Shown: one piece after another, positions 27,811 through 35,756 of the stretch
Layout of the letters: each line of letters opens with the position of its first letter
Numbering within the stretch: the stretch's first letter is position 1
Assembly: GCA_040388605.1 (NCBI GenBank)
Contig: JAZKBN010000005.1
Location: 1-64,000 of the forward strand
Length of the DNA stretch: 64,000 nt
Direction: 5' to 3'
Source: JAZKBN01 sp040388605
Lineage (GTDB): Bacteria; Bacteroidota; Bacteroidia; Cytophagales; Flexibacteraceae
The notes under the pieces: generated by a model
What the model was told of the DNA's origin: nothing
Database searches by the model: none
What the model saw: the letters and a program-made list of their open reading frames with translations, nothing else
Translations under genes and position numbers: made by a program

Positions 27811-28664
27811 CAGGTTACAGTTATGGGTACAGCTGTACCGTTGAAAGGGTTAGAGCTTATATACAGGTAATAGCTACGGTTAACACCGAAAGCATTTGTA
27901 ATCGATACAATTTGAAGCGCCTTGAATGCAGCCGGTTGCGCACCGCTGCTGAATGTGGCCACACCTAATGTTGCATCCCAAAGGAACCAAATATATTTAC
28001 CACCTGCAGCGCCTGAGCAGTTATAGTTACCGCCTCCGGGCTTAAAATATACAAGGTCGTTGGTAAGAAGGCTTATACCGCTGACTGCATTAATTTGGGA
28101 TTGTGTAGATGCTGCCTGTAAAGCTGCTAATGATGCAGCAGGTATGGTGCCGGCCATGCGCCTGGGGTTCCAGCTGAGGGTATATTGGCGGGTAAAAGTT
28201 TCGCTTTTCGTATTGGTACCGTCTATTGCAAAAATATGCTGCCCCGGGGCGGTAAGTTGCAGGCCGCTTACAAACAAAGTTTCGGTACCGTCATTTGCAA
28301 TGGCTGAGCGGTCAACATGGTTGCTGCCTGCATCGAGGCGAATCTGGAGGCTGTTCGGCACCAGGTTATCTGTATTGCTGATTACCCAAAGAAATATTTT
28401 ATTACCGGTAAAGGAATCACCGAGCTCTATGGCAGATGCCTGCCCTGAAACAGAAAAGGAAGTAAAGGCAGGGTATTGGTAAGGGTAAATCAGCGCATCG
28501 AGCAAATCACTTATAGACCCGCCCGGAATATAGCCCTCAGGTAGTCCTCCGACCGCTGCAGGAATGCCGTATTCGCGCACATAATCAGTGCTGCCGGGGC
28601 TGCCCTCGACCGGAACAGCAGGGTTACCTACCGGTATAAAACGTTTGATGCTGTTCAGGTTCAT
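27810..28664 (-). CDS. Beta-rich structural/adhesion protein
   Basis: 284 residues. The segment 'SISDLLDALIYPYQYPAFTS' followed by 'FSVSGQASAIELG' is a pattern I associate with Bacteroidota phage fibre or baseplate-associated proteins, where it leads into Ig-like beta domains. Residues 80-180 look like one Ig-like domain, and 190-284 a second beta-rich domain. It may be a receptor-binding or vertex protein. The next gene downstream shares its last base. Confidence 0.5.
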   Translation of the reverse strand: MNLNSIKRFIPVGNPAVPVEGSPGSTDYVREYGIPAAVGGLPEGYIPGGSISDLLDALIYPYQYPAFTSFSVSGQASAIELGDSFTGNKIFLWVISNTDNLVPNSLQIRLDAGSNHVDRSAIANDGTETLFVSGLQLTAPGQHIFAIDGTNTKSETFTRQYTLSWNPRRMAGTIPAASLAALQAASTQSQINAVSGISLLTNDLVYFKPGGGNYNCSGAAGGKYIWFLWDATLGVATFSSGAQPAAFKALQIVSITNAFGVNRSYYLYISSNPFNGTAVPITVT

Positions 28665-28668
28665 GGTA

Positions 28669-29111
28669 TTATCCGAAATAGGCTACAATTAAACGGTGCT
28701 GTTTAAATTCTTCAGTACCGGTGCACCTGAAGTTCTTCATGTTCGCAATTCCCTTTACATCATAGGTACCCATGTCACCCATGGGGAAGCCGTTGTTGCG
28801 TATGCTCTCTGCAGAAACCTGGAAGGGCTGTATATTCAAATCCGGATTGCTGTAAAGGTCTGGTTCGGCTTCAGTAAAACGAACGGCTTTATTACGGTTT
28901 ACCNNNNNNNNNNGTCCGCCTCTAGCATGATTAATGCGTAGGTGGCCACCTTTTCAAGCCCTCTGCCTGCCAGGTCATTCGAAATTCCCAGTGAGCTGAT
29001 GTTATTGTAAGTTACCGGGACAACTTCATGGTGTATTACATCGCCGCCTGTGAACATGCCGTACAGCAGATCTAATACAGGGTCATTAAATGGTGGCTTT
29101 AGAATTGACAT
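28669..29111 (-). CDS. Unknown virion-block protein, interrupted by a scaffold gap
   Basis: The N-terminal part from the ATG at 29109-29111 gives 'MSILKPPFNDPVLDLLYGMF...ALIMLEAD' up to the gap. On the other side one frame runs 'VNRNKAVRFTEAEPDLYSNP' to 'HRLIVAYFG' and stops at 28669-28671. Both parts probably belong to one protein of about 145-150 residues. Nothing identifies its function; it is largely soluble and sits in the virion block. The start overlaps the upstream gene by 26 nt. Confidence 0.6.
28904..28913. other. Scaffold gap (10 N)
   Basis: Ten Ns inside the 28669-29111 gene. The reading frame changes across it, so the true length differs from ten. Confidence 0.95.
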
Positions 29112-29868
29112 TTTTCTTTGGTTTGCGCTTTTTAGGCTTAGGTTTCAATGCGTCAGGTTCAGGCCCTTTCAGGTTACCGGGTTTACCTGCGCTCCCGATA
29201 TCCTCGTCAAAAAACTGAGTTGCAAGCAAAGCAAGCAAGCTGCCGATAAAGAGCGCGGTTAATCCCAGGGTAAGGTTTTGGCTTCTTCTCAACAGGCGGT
29301 AATCTACAAGGCTGTAGCTGAAATGGTTTCCGTACCTGGAGGCGTGAATGTCTGCAAGCTGCATGAGTTCAGCAAAATCTTCTGCCTCAGCCAATACCTG
29401 GCAACCTGCAGAATGTTCATCCACAGTGTATGAAGTACCTGACCTGAGGGCCCTGTGCAGGTCAATACCATATACCCCCCTTATTACTTTTGCGTTTCCC
29501 CAATCAATCCCTTCAGCCCTGGCAAGCCCCCTGACAATGTTCATAGGGCCTCTTTGCACGAGCGCCTTGTATTGATTCCTGTGCAGGCCCTGGCTCCAGC
29601 AGTCAATAAACTGGCCTTCGCATACAAAGGCGGTTCCCTGAGGCTGCATTGGGTTTTCAAGCCAAAAAGTACCCGGGTCGGTGGTGCAGGCATATTGCCT
29701 TCCCTGCCAGGTGCCGGCATCATCTTTCCAAAAAACACACATTACATCGTCAAACCTGTTGGAGCGCAAATTCGCCGAACGTATTCCAACGATATTTAAC
29801 TCAAAGGGCCTTGTAAAAACCCTCCAGCCCTTTGCTACAACTACAGAAATTACTGAAGATACATTCAT
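29086..29868 (-). CDS. L,D-transpeptidase-like peptidoglycan protein with C-terminal membrane anchor
   Basis: 260 residues. 'YGIDLHRALRSGTSY' and, 18-19 residues after the histidine, 'EHSAGCQVLAEAEDF' put His (about 138) and Cys (about 157) in the spacing of YkuD-type L,D-transpeptidases and related phage peptidoglycan enzymes (H...S.GC). A membrane helix follows ('LTLGLTALFIGSLLALLATQ'), then a very basic, proline-rich tail ('PKPKKRKPKKN'). It could be a virion-membrane enzyme acting on the cell wall at entry. The enzyme assignment rests on a short motif. Confidence 0.55.
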   Translation of the reverse strand: MNVSSVISVVVAKGWRVFTRPFELNIVGIRSANLRSNRFDDVMCVFWKDDAGTWQGRQYACTTDPGTFWLENPMQPQGTAFVCEGQFIDCWSQGLHRNQYKALVQRGPMNIVRGLARAEGIDWGNAKVIRGVYGIDLHRALRSGTSYTVDEHSAGCQVLAEAEDFAELMQLADIHASRYGNHFSYSLVDYRLLRRSQNLTLGLTALFIGSLLALLATQFFDEDIGSAGKPGNLKGPEPDALKPKPKKRKPKKNVNSKATI

Positions 29869-29876
29869 TGTTGTAG

Positions 29877-30392
29877 CTATAAGTTTGGCAGCATTTTTTC
29901 AAGCCTGCCTGATTTCCAGAGCCAAACACCGATACCCATCAGGCCAACTGTAAGAACGGCAGCACCGATTTTGGTTTCAACAGCTGAAGCGTTCAGCAGG
30001 CTCCAGGCTTTATTAAATACAGTATCGCTTATAGGAGTGCCGCTTTCAATTTGAGTTATGGCTTTCACCAGCAGGCCAAGCGTATTCTTATCAGCGGCCA
30101 AAGGCGTATCCCTGTCAATGCCTGTTTTTCGGGATACCATAGCTTTGTAAAGCTCCGGGTCGTTTCCATCAGAGGCGGGCGCATACAAATCCAATATTTT
30201 GGAAATGGTATTGATGCCGTTGCGCTGAATTTTGTTGCGCAGGTCTATTGTTGTAGCCCTTACTCCATACTCCAGGCTTACGAACTGCTCAAATTTCCCG
30301 TCGGTATTTTGCGCCCTCGGCAGCTTACCTACCCAGGGATAAGGTGCAATAATCATATTGCCCGGGTTGTTATTTCGGTACCCGCGTGTCAA
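29877..30392 (-). CDS. Virion-associated lysozyme-like protein ('RNNNPGN' family) with membrane anchor
   Basis: 171 residues. The N-terminus 'MTRGYRNNNPGNMI', then 'FEQFVSLEYGVRA' and 'ISKILDLYAPASDGND', is the signature of phage structural proteins related to PRD1 P7-like or lysozyme-like entry proteins. The C-terminus has one membrane helix ('IGAAVLTVGLMGIGVWLWKS'). It overlaps the next upstream gene by 4 nt (ATGA type). Probably a membrane-bound component that helps genome entry through peptidoglycan. Confidence 0.65.
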   Translation of the reverse strand: MTRGYRNNNPGNMIIAPYPWVGKLPRAQNTDGKFEQFVSLEYGVRATTIDLRNKIQRNGINTISKILDLYAPASDGNDPELYKAMVSRKTGIDRDTPLAADKNTLGLLVKAITQIESGTPISDTVFNKAWSLLNASAVETKIGAAVLTVGLMGIGVWLWKSGRLEKMLPNL

Positions 30393-31318
30393 ACCTTACT
30401 TATGTCAGATGCGGGTACGCGCAGGATTTCGCCGGAATGGTCCATGAACAGTACCAGATTTTTACCTGAAGAAACAAAAGTTCCCAGGATTACGTTTTGC
30501 GCTACAGGAATAAAGCCATTTTGAAGTGACTTTACCTGTGTGCGGACAATGGTCTTTATTTCAGGCCCTTGCGGAACCTGGCTTAAACCGGTCAGACCTG
30601 CAAAACCTGAAAGTGCCTGCAGCCTGGTGATCTGATCGTTGAACCTGAGCCTTCCGGCGCTTGCGTTTTTTAAATCATCTGCCAGGCTGCTGCCGTACAG
30701 GGATTTATAAGCCCTGGAGATATTGGTTACAGTGGAAGTGCTGCCGGAAAGCAGCTTTTTAACTGCCGAATCAGAGATGTAGGCAGAGGTAACTTCTTTC
30801 CTGAGGGAAATTGCGGGCTCAATCTCGGTACCTACATTATACTTCATGCGGACCAGCCTTTGGTAAGGCGTTTCAGCTGAAGGCGGCGGGGGAGCTGTAG
30901 CCTTAGCCCTTATGGCGAGGTAAGTTTCGTTGCTTAAAGGAGTGCTATAGCCAAGCGCTTTGAGCGCTGCAAGGGTTTGGTCGCCGAATTTACCATCACC
31001 GGTAATTTTCATTTTGCCAAGCTTATTCAGCCAAACCTGCAGCTGGCCAACCAGATCGCCCTGCATTCCTTTTTGCATCGGAAAGCCTGCATTAATCCAC
31101 TGCCTTTTGATAACTACCGGCCCGACCTTAGGGAATACTTGTCCCTGGTCAGTTTTCTTGTCAGGAGTTATAGCATCAGGCTGCGACCCGGGCAGAGAAG
31201 GTAAAACGGGCTTGCCCTGATTTATCCTGTACAGCGCATAGCCGCCTATGCCCAGGCCTGCTGCTGCAACTATGGTGGTAATTAGCTTCCTGCGTTTACT
31301 GTTTGCGGTCTTTGCCAT
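30389..31318 (-). CDS. Membrane protein with peptidoglycan-binding domain and annexin-like repeat
   Basis: 309 residues. An N-terminal basic patch and membrane helix ('RKLITTIVAAAGLGIGGYAL', about 9-28) are followed by a PG_binding_1 domain (about 75-125: 'GMQGDLVGQLQVWLNKLGKM', 'GKFGDQTLAALKALGYS'). Residues about 175-235 ('SDSAVKKLLSG', 'ISRAYKSLYGSSLADDLKNA') have the spacing of the second half of an annexin repeat. The C-terminal 70 residues are beta-rich. It probably anchors the virion membrane to the host cell wall. A similar repeat occurs in the next protein. Confidence 0.65.
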   Translation of the reverse strand: MAKTANSKRRKLITTIVAAAGLGIGGYALYRINQGKPVLPSLPGSQPDAITPDKKTDQGQVFPKVGPVVIKRQWINAGFPMQKGMQGDLVGQLQVWLNKLGKMKITGDGKFGDQTLAALKALGYSTPLSNETYLAIRAKATAPPPPSAETPYQRLVRMKYNVGTEIEPAISLRKEVTSAYISDSAVKKLLSGSTSTVTNISRAYKSLYGSSLADDLKNASAGRLRFNDQITRLQALSGFAGLTGLSQVPQGPEIKTIVRTQVKSLQNGFIPVAQNVILGTFVSSGKNLVLFMDHSGEILRVPASDISKV

Positions 31319-31334
31319 ATTTTCAGAAGGCAGA

Positions 31335-31721
31335 TTATGCCTTTTTAGCGTTGTATATCTGCTGAACCTTCAGGTATTCTTCGGTGCTCAGTTCTTCCTG
31401 TAACCTTGCGTTTAAATCTGAGCTGTAAAGCAGCTTATAGGATTTTTGCACATCAGCATAGGCCCTTTTACTTGGGATTTCCCTGAAAATGGCATATACA
31501 GCCTCTTCATCGGTACCCCAATCGAACATCATATCGTTACCGAAGGACATTTGCAGGCGTTTAGCGAAGTTGCTGGCTGTGCCGGCATCAAGGCCGGTCT
31601 GCTCAGCTGTGGTAACCTGGGTTTCTTTGATACTTGAGCGCAGCAGCGTATAGCCAACTCCTGCGACCCCAAGGCCGATAACAGTGGTCAATACTACTTT
31701 TTGGTAATTATCTGCGGTCAT
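31335..31721 (-). CDS. Single-pass membrane protein with one annexin-like repeat
   Basis: 128 residues. An N-terminal membrane helix ('VVLTTVIGLGVAGVGYTLLR', about 9-28) precedes a soluble part that closely follows an annexin repeat: 'GTDEEAVYAIFREI' (the GTDE calcium-loop type start), then 'VQKSYKLLYSSDLNARLQEE' and 'LSTEEYLKVQQIY'. Only one repeat is present, while eukaryotic annexins have four. It could bind lipid head groups or calcium at the virion membrane (inference). It lies between a PG-binding membrane protein and two helical proteins. Confidence 0.65.
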   Translation of the reverse strand: MTADNYQKVVLTTVIGLGVAGVGYTLLRSSIKETQVTTAEQTGLDAGTASNFAKRLQMSFGNDMMFDWGTDEEAVYAIFREIPSKRAYADVQKSYKLLYSSDLNARLQEELSTEEYLKVQQIYNAKKA

Positions 31722-31728
31722 GTGTTTT

Positions 31729-31929
31729 TCAGAAACCTAATTTGCTTTTGGCAATTGCCATTTTAATGGGGTTGGTTACCACTTCAGCCAGGCTTACTAA
31801 CTGTTGGGTAGTCAGGTTATCTATAATGGAGGCAACTGCCTTCATTTTCTTTTCACCGTCAATATCATCTTTAACTTTTACCTCTAATCGGTATGCTTTT
31901 TTAAAATCAGCCATTGTTACGGGAGTCAA
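31729..31929 (-). CDS. Small helical protein of the virion block
   Basis: 66 residues, amphipathic, no membrane segment ('MKAVASIIDNLTTQQLVSLA'). It overlaps the upstream gene by 23 nt and is followed by the annexin-like gene after 7 nt. Unknown function. Confidence 0.5.
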   Translation of the reverse strand: MTPVTMADFKKAYRLEVKVKDDIDGEKKMKAVASIIDNLTTQQLVSLAEVVTNPIKMAIAKSKLGF

Positions 31930-32716
31930 CGAGTTGATATATTGTAAGTATTTTAGATTTATCGTCTGCCATGTGGCCGAGGATAGATAATATTAAACCG
32001 CGTTCCTGGGGAGTAAACATCGCTTCCAGGTTGCGGCACAATTCAGCATATTCAGGTGATAAGCCGGCATTGCTCAGCGGCGTTTCTTCAGCGGAAAAGG
32101 AAGTTGAACCGCTTCCTGATGGGAGCTCAGCAGGCTGATGTTTTGTACCACCGCTACCAAGCATGTTGCCGAGCAGGCCCCCAAGCGGGCTTTCAGACAG
32201 CTTTGAATTGTTTAATGCACCTTCAAGGAATGGCCCTGCAATTGCGCCAAATGAACCGAGCAGCGCATGCTTAACCTGCATGCCGTTAAGCTCAGACTCC
32301 AGCCGATCGTTATCCGCTGTAAGGGCTTTATTCGCCTTCAGCAATTCGGCGTTTTGAACCCTGAATCTGTCCAGGTCCAATTCAGCCTGGCGGCGGTCAA
32401 GCTCCTTGGTTATCTTGGATTCGAAATCATCGAAGCCGGCAAGCTCCTGGCCTGCAACGTGCTTAAATACCAGTTGGTATTTGTCGTTGTTGTTACTCTT
32501 ACCGCTGTAAATCCTGATGGTAATACTTTTGCTGTCTTCCCGAATCCTGCCCAGGACCGGCTTAAACAGCTTCAGGTTATCAGTTCGCTCAACTACCGGA
32601 ATTTCTCCGATAGCAATGTCGTAAGTGAATGCAATGCCCTTTTTTTTCTTGCTCAGCAACAGATCATAAATCTGCTGAAAATCTTCAGGGGAGTAGGATA
32701 GTCTGTTGAATGCCAT
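31907..32716 (-). CDS. Coiled-coil protein of the virion block
   Basis: 269 residues. The N-terminal 100 residues form a mixed domain, about 105-155 a strong coiled coil ('LLKANKALTADNDRLESELN'), then a glycine-rich hydrophobic stretch ('LGGLLGNMLGSGG') and a helical C-terminus ('FTPQERGLILSILGHMADD'). No family recognised. It may be a scaffold or a minor virion protein linking the membrane to the shell. Confidence 0.5.
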   Translation of the reverse strand: MAFNRLSYSPEDFQQIYDLLLSKKKKGIAFTYDIAIGEIPVVERTDNLKLFKPVLGRIREDSKSITIRIYSGKSNNNDKYQLVFKHVAGQELAGFDDFESKITKELDRRQAELDLDRFRVQNAELLKANKALTADNDRLESELNGMQVKHALLGSFGAIAGPFLEGALNNSKLSESPLGGLLGNMLGSGGTKHQPAELPSGSGSTSFSAEETPLSNAGLSPEYAELCRNLEAMFTPQERGLILSILGHMADDKSKILTIYQLVDSRNNG

Positions 32717-32731
32717 AACGGGAATATGGTT

Positions 32732-33049
32732 TTAGGACCTGATTGGTTGCGGGTAGCGTATAATTGCTTTCACAAATGCAACCCTTGTGGGGTTAGAATC
32801 AGAATTATACACTTCAAATGTGCCACTGTGCTCATGTGTGTATTCATCGCCGATATTGTACAGGCCCCCTTCGCTTTCTATTTGTACATGAGCCGGGGAG
32901 CCAACCAGGAAGTAAATGGTATCCCTGGCATCAATTGTAATTCTTTCACCGGCCTGTACGGCGAATTCGTGATAAACAGGAATGGCATCCAGGGCCCCCT
33001 TTTCCTTCACGCGGGATTCGATGAACAACTTTATAAGATCGGTTTGCAT
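32732..33049 (-). CDS. Small beta-rich protein, candidate minor capsid/vertex protein
   Basis: 105 residues. After a short N-terminal helix the sequence alternates short hydrophobic strands and turns ('EFAVQAGERITIDARDTIYF', 'GTFEVYNSDS', 'VAFVKAIIRYP'). It is the first of four adjacent beta-rich soluble proteins (32732-35089). Function unknown. Confidence 0.5.
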   Translation of the reverse strand: MQTDLIKLFIESRVKEKGALDAIPVYHEFAVQAGERITIDARDTIYFLVGSPAHVQIESEGGLYNIGDEYTHEHSGTFEVYNSDSNPTRVAFVKAIIRYPQPIRS

Positions 33050-33056
33050 CGGGCAC

Positions 33057-33677
33057 TTAATAGGTTTTGTACCTTAGGTGAATCTTCAGCATGCCCGGAA
33101 CCGGGTGGCTGTTTCCGGCGCTGGTATCGTCAACCTCATGCAGTGTTTCGCCGAAGGTTGTGGGTCTGTAAAAGCCTGATATTTCAACCGTTGAGCCGTC
33201 TACGCTGACAGGGAGAAATTTGTCGTTTTCCTGCCGATACCTGTTAAATACAAATACATCCCGGGTTAAGGGCGGAGCGCCCTGGGAACCGGTAAGTATA
33301 AATTTGTCAGGTAAAATTGGTTGCGAAAAGAAGAGCTGGCTGCGCTCATGGCTTTTTATCGACAGCTGGCCGATAACTGAACCTTTAACAGGAATTTGCA
33401 CCTGCTCATCAGGCAGTGAGGGCCTTTCCCTGGTATAGATCAGCTTTTGTTTACCCCAATACCCTTCCCTTTCACACCTGCGTTTAAAGGCCTTCAGGCT
33501 CTTTGTTACGTTGTTCCTGGTAGTTGCATTGTAAAGGGCTCCTATGGGTACATTTATGGCTGCAGAAGTCAGCACACAGATGTCTGTAATTGTCCTCAGG
33601 TCACCCGGTACCGGGATGCTGAAGCTTGAGGGCTCATCTGTAACGGGGAAGCTGAAAGTCAGTAGTCGCGTAGGCAT
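33057..33677 (-). CDS. Beta-rich virion-block protein
   Basis: 206 residues with many short strands ('LLTFSFPVTDEPSSFSIPVP' at the N-terminus, 'VFVFNRYRQENDKFLPVSVD', and a C-terminal 'KIHLRYKTY'). A basic helix lies around 60-85 ('SLKAFKRRCEREGYWGKQK'). No family recognised; capsid-associated by context. It is separated by 7-8 nt from its neighbours. Confidence 0.5.
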   Translation of the reverse strand: MPTRLLTFSFPVTDEPSSFSIPVPGDLRTITDICVLTSAAINVPIGALYNATTRNNVTKSLKAFKRRCEREGYWGKQKLIYTRERPSLPDEQVQIPVKGSVIGQLSIKSHERSQLFFSQPILPDKFILTGSQGAPPLTRDVFVFNRYRQENDKFLPVSVDGSTVEISGFYRPTTFGETLHEVDDTSAGNSHPVPGMLKIHLRYKTY

Positions 33678-33680
33678 AGC

Positions 33681-34148
33681 TTAATCCAAAAGGCAGAGGA
33701 ACATGAAGGTTACGTCATAAGCTCCACCGTCTGCAGCAAAATCATCTGCCTCGCTGCTGTCAACTGCGGTAATTTTAATTATACGGTTACCCGCAGGCTC
33801 GTTATCCAGGTAAAGGAAGCGGTTAGTGCCAACTGCAACGGAACTGTAAGCATGCATCATCCTTACATCGAAATCGGCAGGCGTTTTCTCAACGCCGTTA
33901 ATTTCAATTTTGGCGCTGAGGTTAAAAATGCGGTCGTCATTTTGGTTGCAGAATGCACTTACTCCCCAAATAGACTTAATGCCATTTTCGAACGCACCGG
34001 CATTGCTGGAGATAATTTTACCTGCAGCGCTTATACGGACTACAATTCTCTTATAGGTCGTCTTCGCCCTTGGCTGTTCGCCGTTTTGTCCGGGCCCATT
34101 AGAGGTGCCGATGATATTTATTCCGTTACTTGAAGGGGTGGTTTCCAT
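33681..34148 (-). CDS. Beta-rich virion-block protein
   Basis: 155 residues. A Gly/Asn/Ser-rich N-terminal arm of about 27 residues precedes a beta domain ('YKRIVVRISAAGKIISSN', 'NLSAKIEINGVEK', 'YDVTFMFLCLLD' at the end). An N-terminal flexible arm plus a single beta domain suits a minor capsid or penton-type protein. It follows the candidate major capsid gene after a hairpin-containing gap. Confidence 0.5.
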   Translation of the reverse strand: METTPSSNGINIIGTSNGPGQNGEQPRAKTTYKRIVVRISAAGKIISSNAGAFENGIKSIWGVSAFCNQNDDRIFNLSAKIEINGVEKTPADFDVRMMHAYSSVAVGTNRFLYLDNEPAGNRIIKITAVDSSEADDFAADGGAYDVTFMFLCLLD

Positions 34149-34175
34149 GGCAGGTTGTTGATTTTAACAGCCGAT

Positions 34176-34214
34176 AACCGGCGGAAGAACTCCCTGGAGT
34201 CCTGCCCGCCGGTT
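34176..34214 (-). terminator. Strong hairpin between the candidate capsid gene and downstream genes
   Basis: AACCGGCGG (34176-34184) pairs with CCGCCGGTT (34206-34214); inside it ACTCC and GGAGT can form a second stem. No clear T-run on the minus strand. It may be a partial terminator or an RNA-processing/stability element that sets higher expression of the upstream gene (34286-35089). Confidence 0.5.
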
Positions 34215-34285
34215 TCCCGACTTCCCGTATTTACATCGGTGCTGCAGCCGGGTGCTGCACACCAGATAACATAAAAAGAGTGTGC

Positions 34286-35089
34286 TTAAGCAGGGATTGT
34301 AGCTGTACCGCCCACAACACCCATTACCCAAATCTGCATTTCCTCGCCATCAGATTCAAGCTCAACACCGCCTTTAAGCTCAAGCTCAATTACACGGTTG
34401 TCGCGGAAAATACGGGGGTTGTTCAGGTTTACCTTGCCATCTGCACTGTGCGGATTGGTTTTAAAGTTGGTAAGCGGGAATTCGTTAATCAGGTCCTTGC
34501 GGTCACAGCGGGCAGTTATCACAGCTGTTTCGAGTCCGGCAAACGGAGTGTCGCCATCCTTAAGGGTTACAGCGGCAATAGTTCCGTAGAGAACTGTGGC
34601 CTCGCCTTCAGGCACAACAGCAACAGGGCCGGTAGTACTTGTTGTACGGCCGATAAGCGCCTGCAAATCAAATTTCTTGTCGCATGCATACCAATCTGCA
34701 GCTTTTGCAAGCTCAGGATCGTCTGCGCGCTGGCTGCCGTCGCCGTAGGTAACAGCAAACAATAGTTGCACATAGGTTGCTGCCAGAATTGTTCCTTCAG
34801 GCAGGCGGGCGCGGTCAATATTGCGGAGGCCTTCTTCTTTCGTGTCGTCCTGCTTGAATATCTGTGTGACAGTACCTTTTATGGCGCGAATTGAAAAAAT
34901 GCTGAAATCGGCAAATTTGGCTTCGCGGGCAGTTATTGCATCTTTTATGGCCTGTGGCACATCGTTGCTGCTCATAAATGCCATCATAACGCGGCGTGAA
35001 CCCTGGTTCAGCGATTCGTTGTTTACAACCGTAGTGCCGTTCAGGTCATCGTCCAGTCCCGCAAGGGTGGTATAAGGATTTTGGTCCAT
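34286..35089 (-). CDS. Candidate major capsid protein
   Basis: 267 residues, soluble and beta-rich after an N-terminal helix-containing 60-residue region. Strand-like segments include 'FSIFSIRAIKGTVTQIF', 'LYGTIAAVTLKDGD', 'VIELELKGGVELESDGEEMQ' and 'IWVMGVVGGTATI'. The length is close to that of small double jelly-roll capsid proteins such as PM2 P2, known from memory as about 270 residues. It has the longest clean intergenic spacing on both sides (136 and 73 nt) and a hairpin downstream, as highly expressed capsid genes often have. There is no HK97-like signature. The assignment is by context only. Confidence 0.4.
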   Translation of the reverse strand: MDQNPYTTLAGLDDDLNGTTVVNNESLNQGSRRVMMAFMSSNDVPQAIKDAITAREAKFADFSIFSIRAIKGTVTQIFKQDDTKEEGLRNIDRARLPEGTILAATYVQLLFAVTYGDGSQRADDPELAKAADWYACDKKFDLQALIGRTTSTTGPVAVVPEGEATVLYGTIAAVTLKDGDTPFAGLETAVITARCDRKDLINEFPLTNFKTNPHSADGKVNLNNPRIFRDNRVIELELKGGVELESDGEEMQIWVMGVVGGTATIPA

Positions 35090-35162
35090 GGATTTATTTA
35101 AGTGTTTTGTTTGTTTGAATGGGAGTGTATTCCTGGCCTCGGAAGGGCAGTATTAAGTTTTC

Positions 35163-35684
35163 TTATGCTATATGGCCTAAGCGGCCCATGGCTGAAGGCG
35201 CATTGCCGAGGCTGCCGATTCGGCCGATAGTGCCTCCGTTGCCGGCAAGCAGGGTCTGCTCAGCTTCACCTAAACCTGCAAAGGGGTTTTGGAAGTAGCT
35301 TTGCGTGTTACCTAAGCCGCTTACAGCTGCAGAGCTTGCAGGCAGGAATGGAACCTGGTTCTTCAGGCGTTTGAAATAGCTGCTTACGTTGTCCATACCG
35401 GCCTTCAGTGAAAAGCCTTCGAGCTCATCGTCCTGGCCGTTGAAACCGTTTGCAGGGGTTGCTGAATCTTTTGTGGCAGAGGCCTGGTAAGCATTACCGG
35501 CAATCATGCCGATACCTGCGGTTTTGGCTATATTGTTATCAGCATAGTGGCCGTATGCCAATACACCAACACCGAGTACTGCAGCCCACCTGCCTGCCAG
35601 GGCACCCATAATACCGGCACCTGCGATACCTACAACCAGGTCGGTGCCTGTACCTTTCGCGGTGCTGACGATTTTCTTATTCAT
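35163..35684 (-). CDS. Glycine-rich membrane protein with GLG motifs
   Basis: 173 residues. Two or three hydrophobic Gly/Ala-rich segments fill the first 75 residues ('LVVGIAGAGIMGALAGRWAA', 'VLGVGVLAYGHYA'). The C-terminal part repeats 'SGLGNT', 'FAGLGEAEQ' and 'GSLGNA'. Similar 'NGLG/GFGD' motifs occur in the 719-residue protein downstream on the same strand. Probably a virion membrane protein. No family recognised. Confidence 0.5.
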   Translation of the reverse strand: MNKKIVSTAKGTGTDLVVGIAGAGIMGALAGRWAAVLGVGVLAYGHYADNNIAKTAGIGMIAGNAYQASATKDSATPANGFNGQDDELEGFSLKAGMDNVSSYFKRLKNQVPFLPASSAAVSGLGNTQSYFQNPFAGLGEAEQTLLAGNGGTIGRIGSLGNAPSAMGRLGHIA

Positions 35685-35756
35685 GATCGTTTTGTTTGAA
35701 TTTTTCAGGTTATCCTTCCGGCAACTGCCAAAAGCTTGTTATTTACTCCGGCAGGC

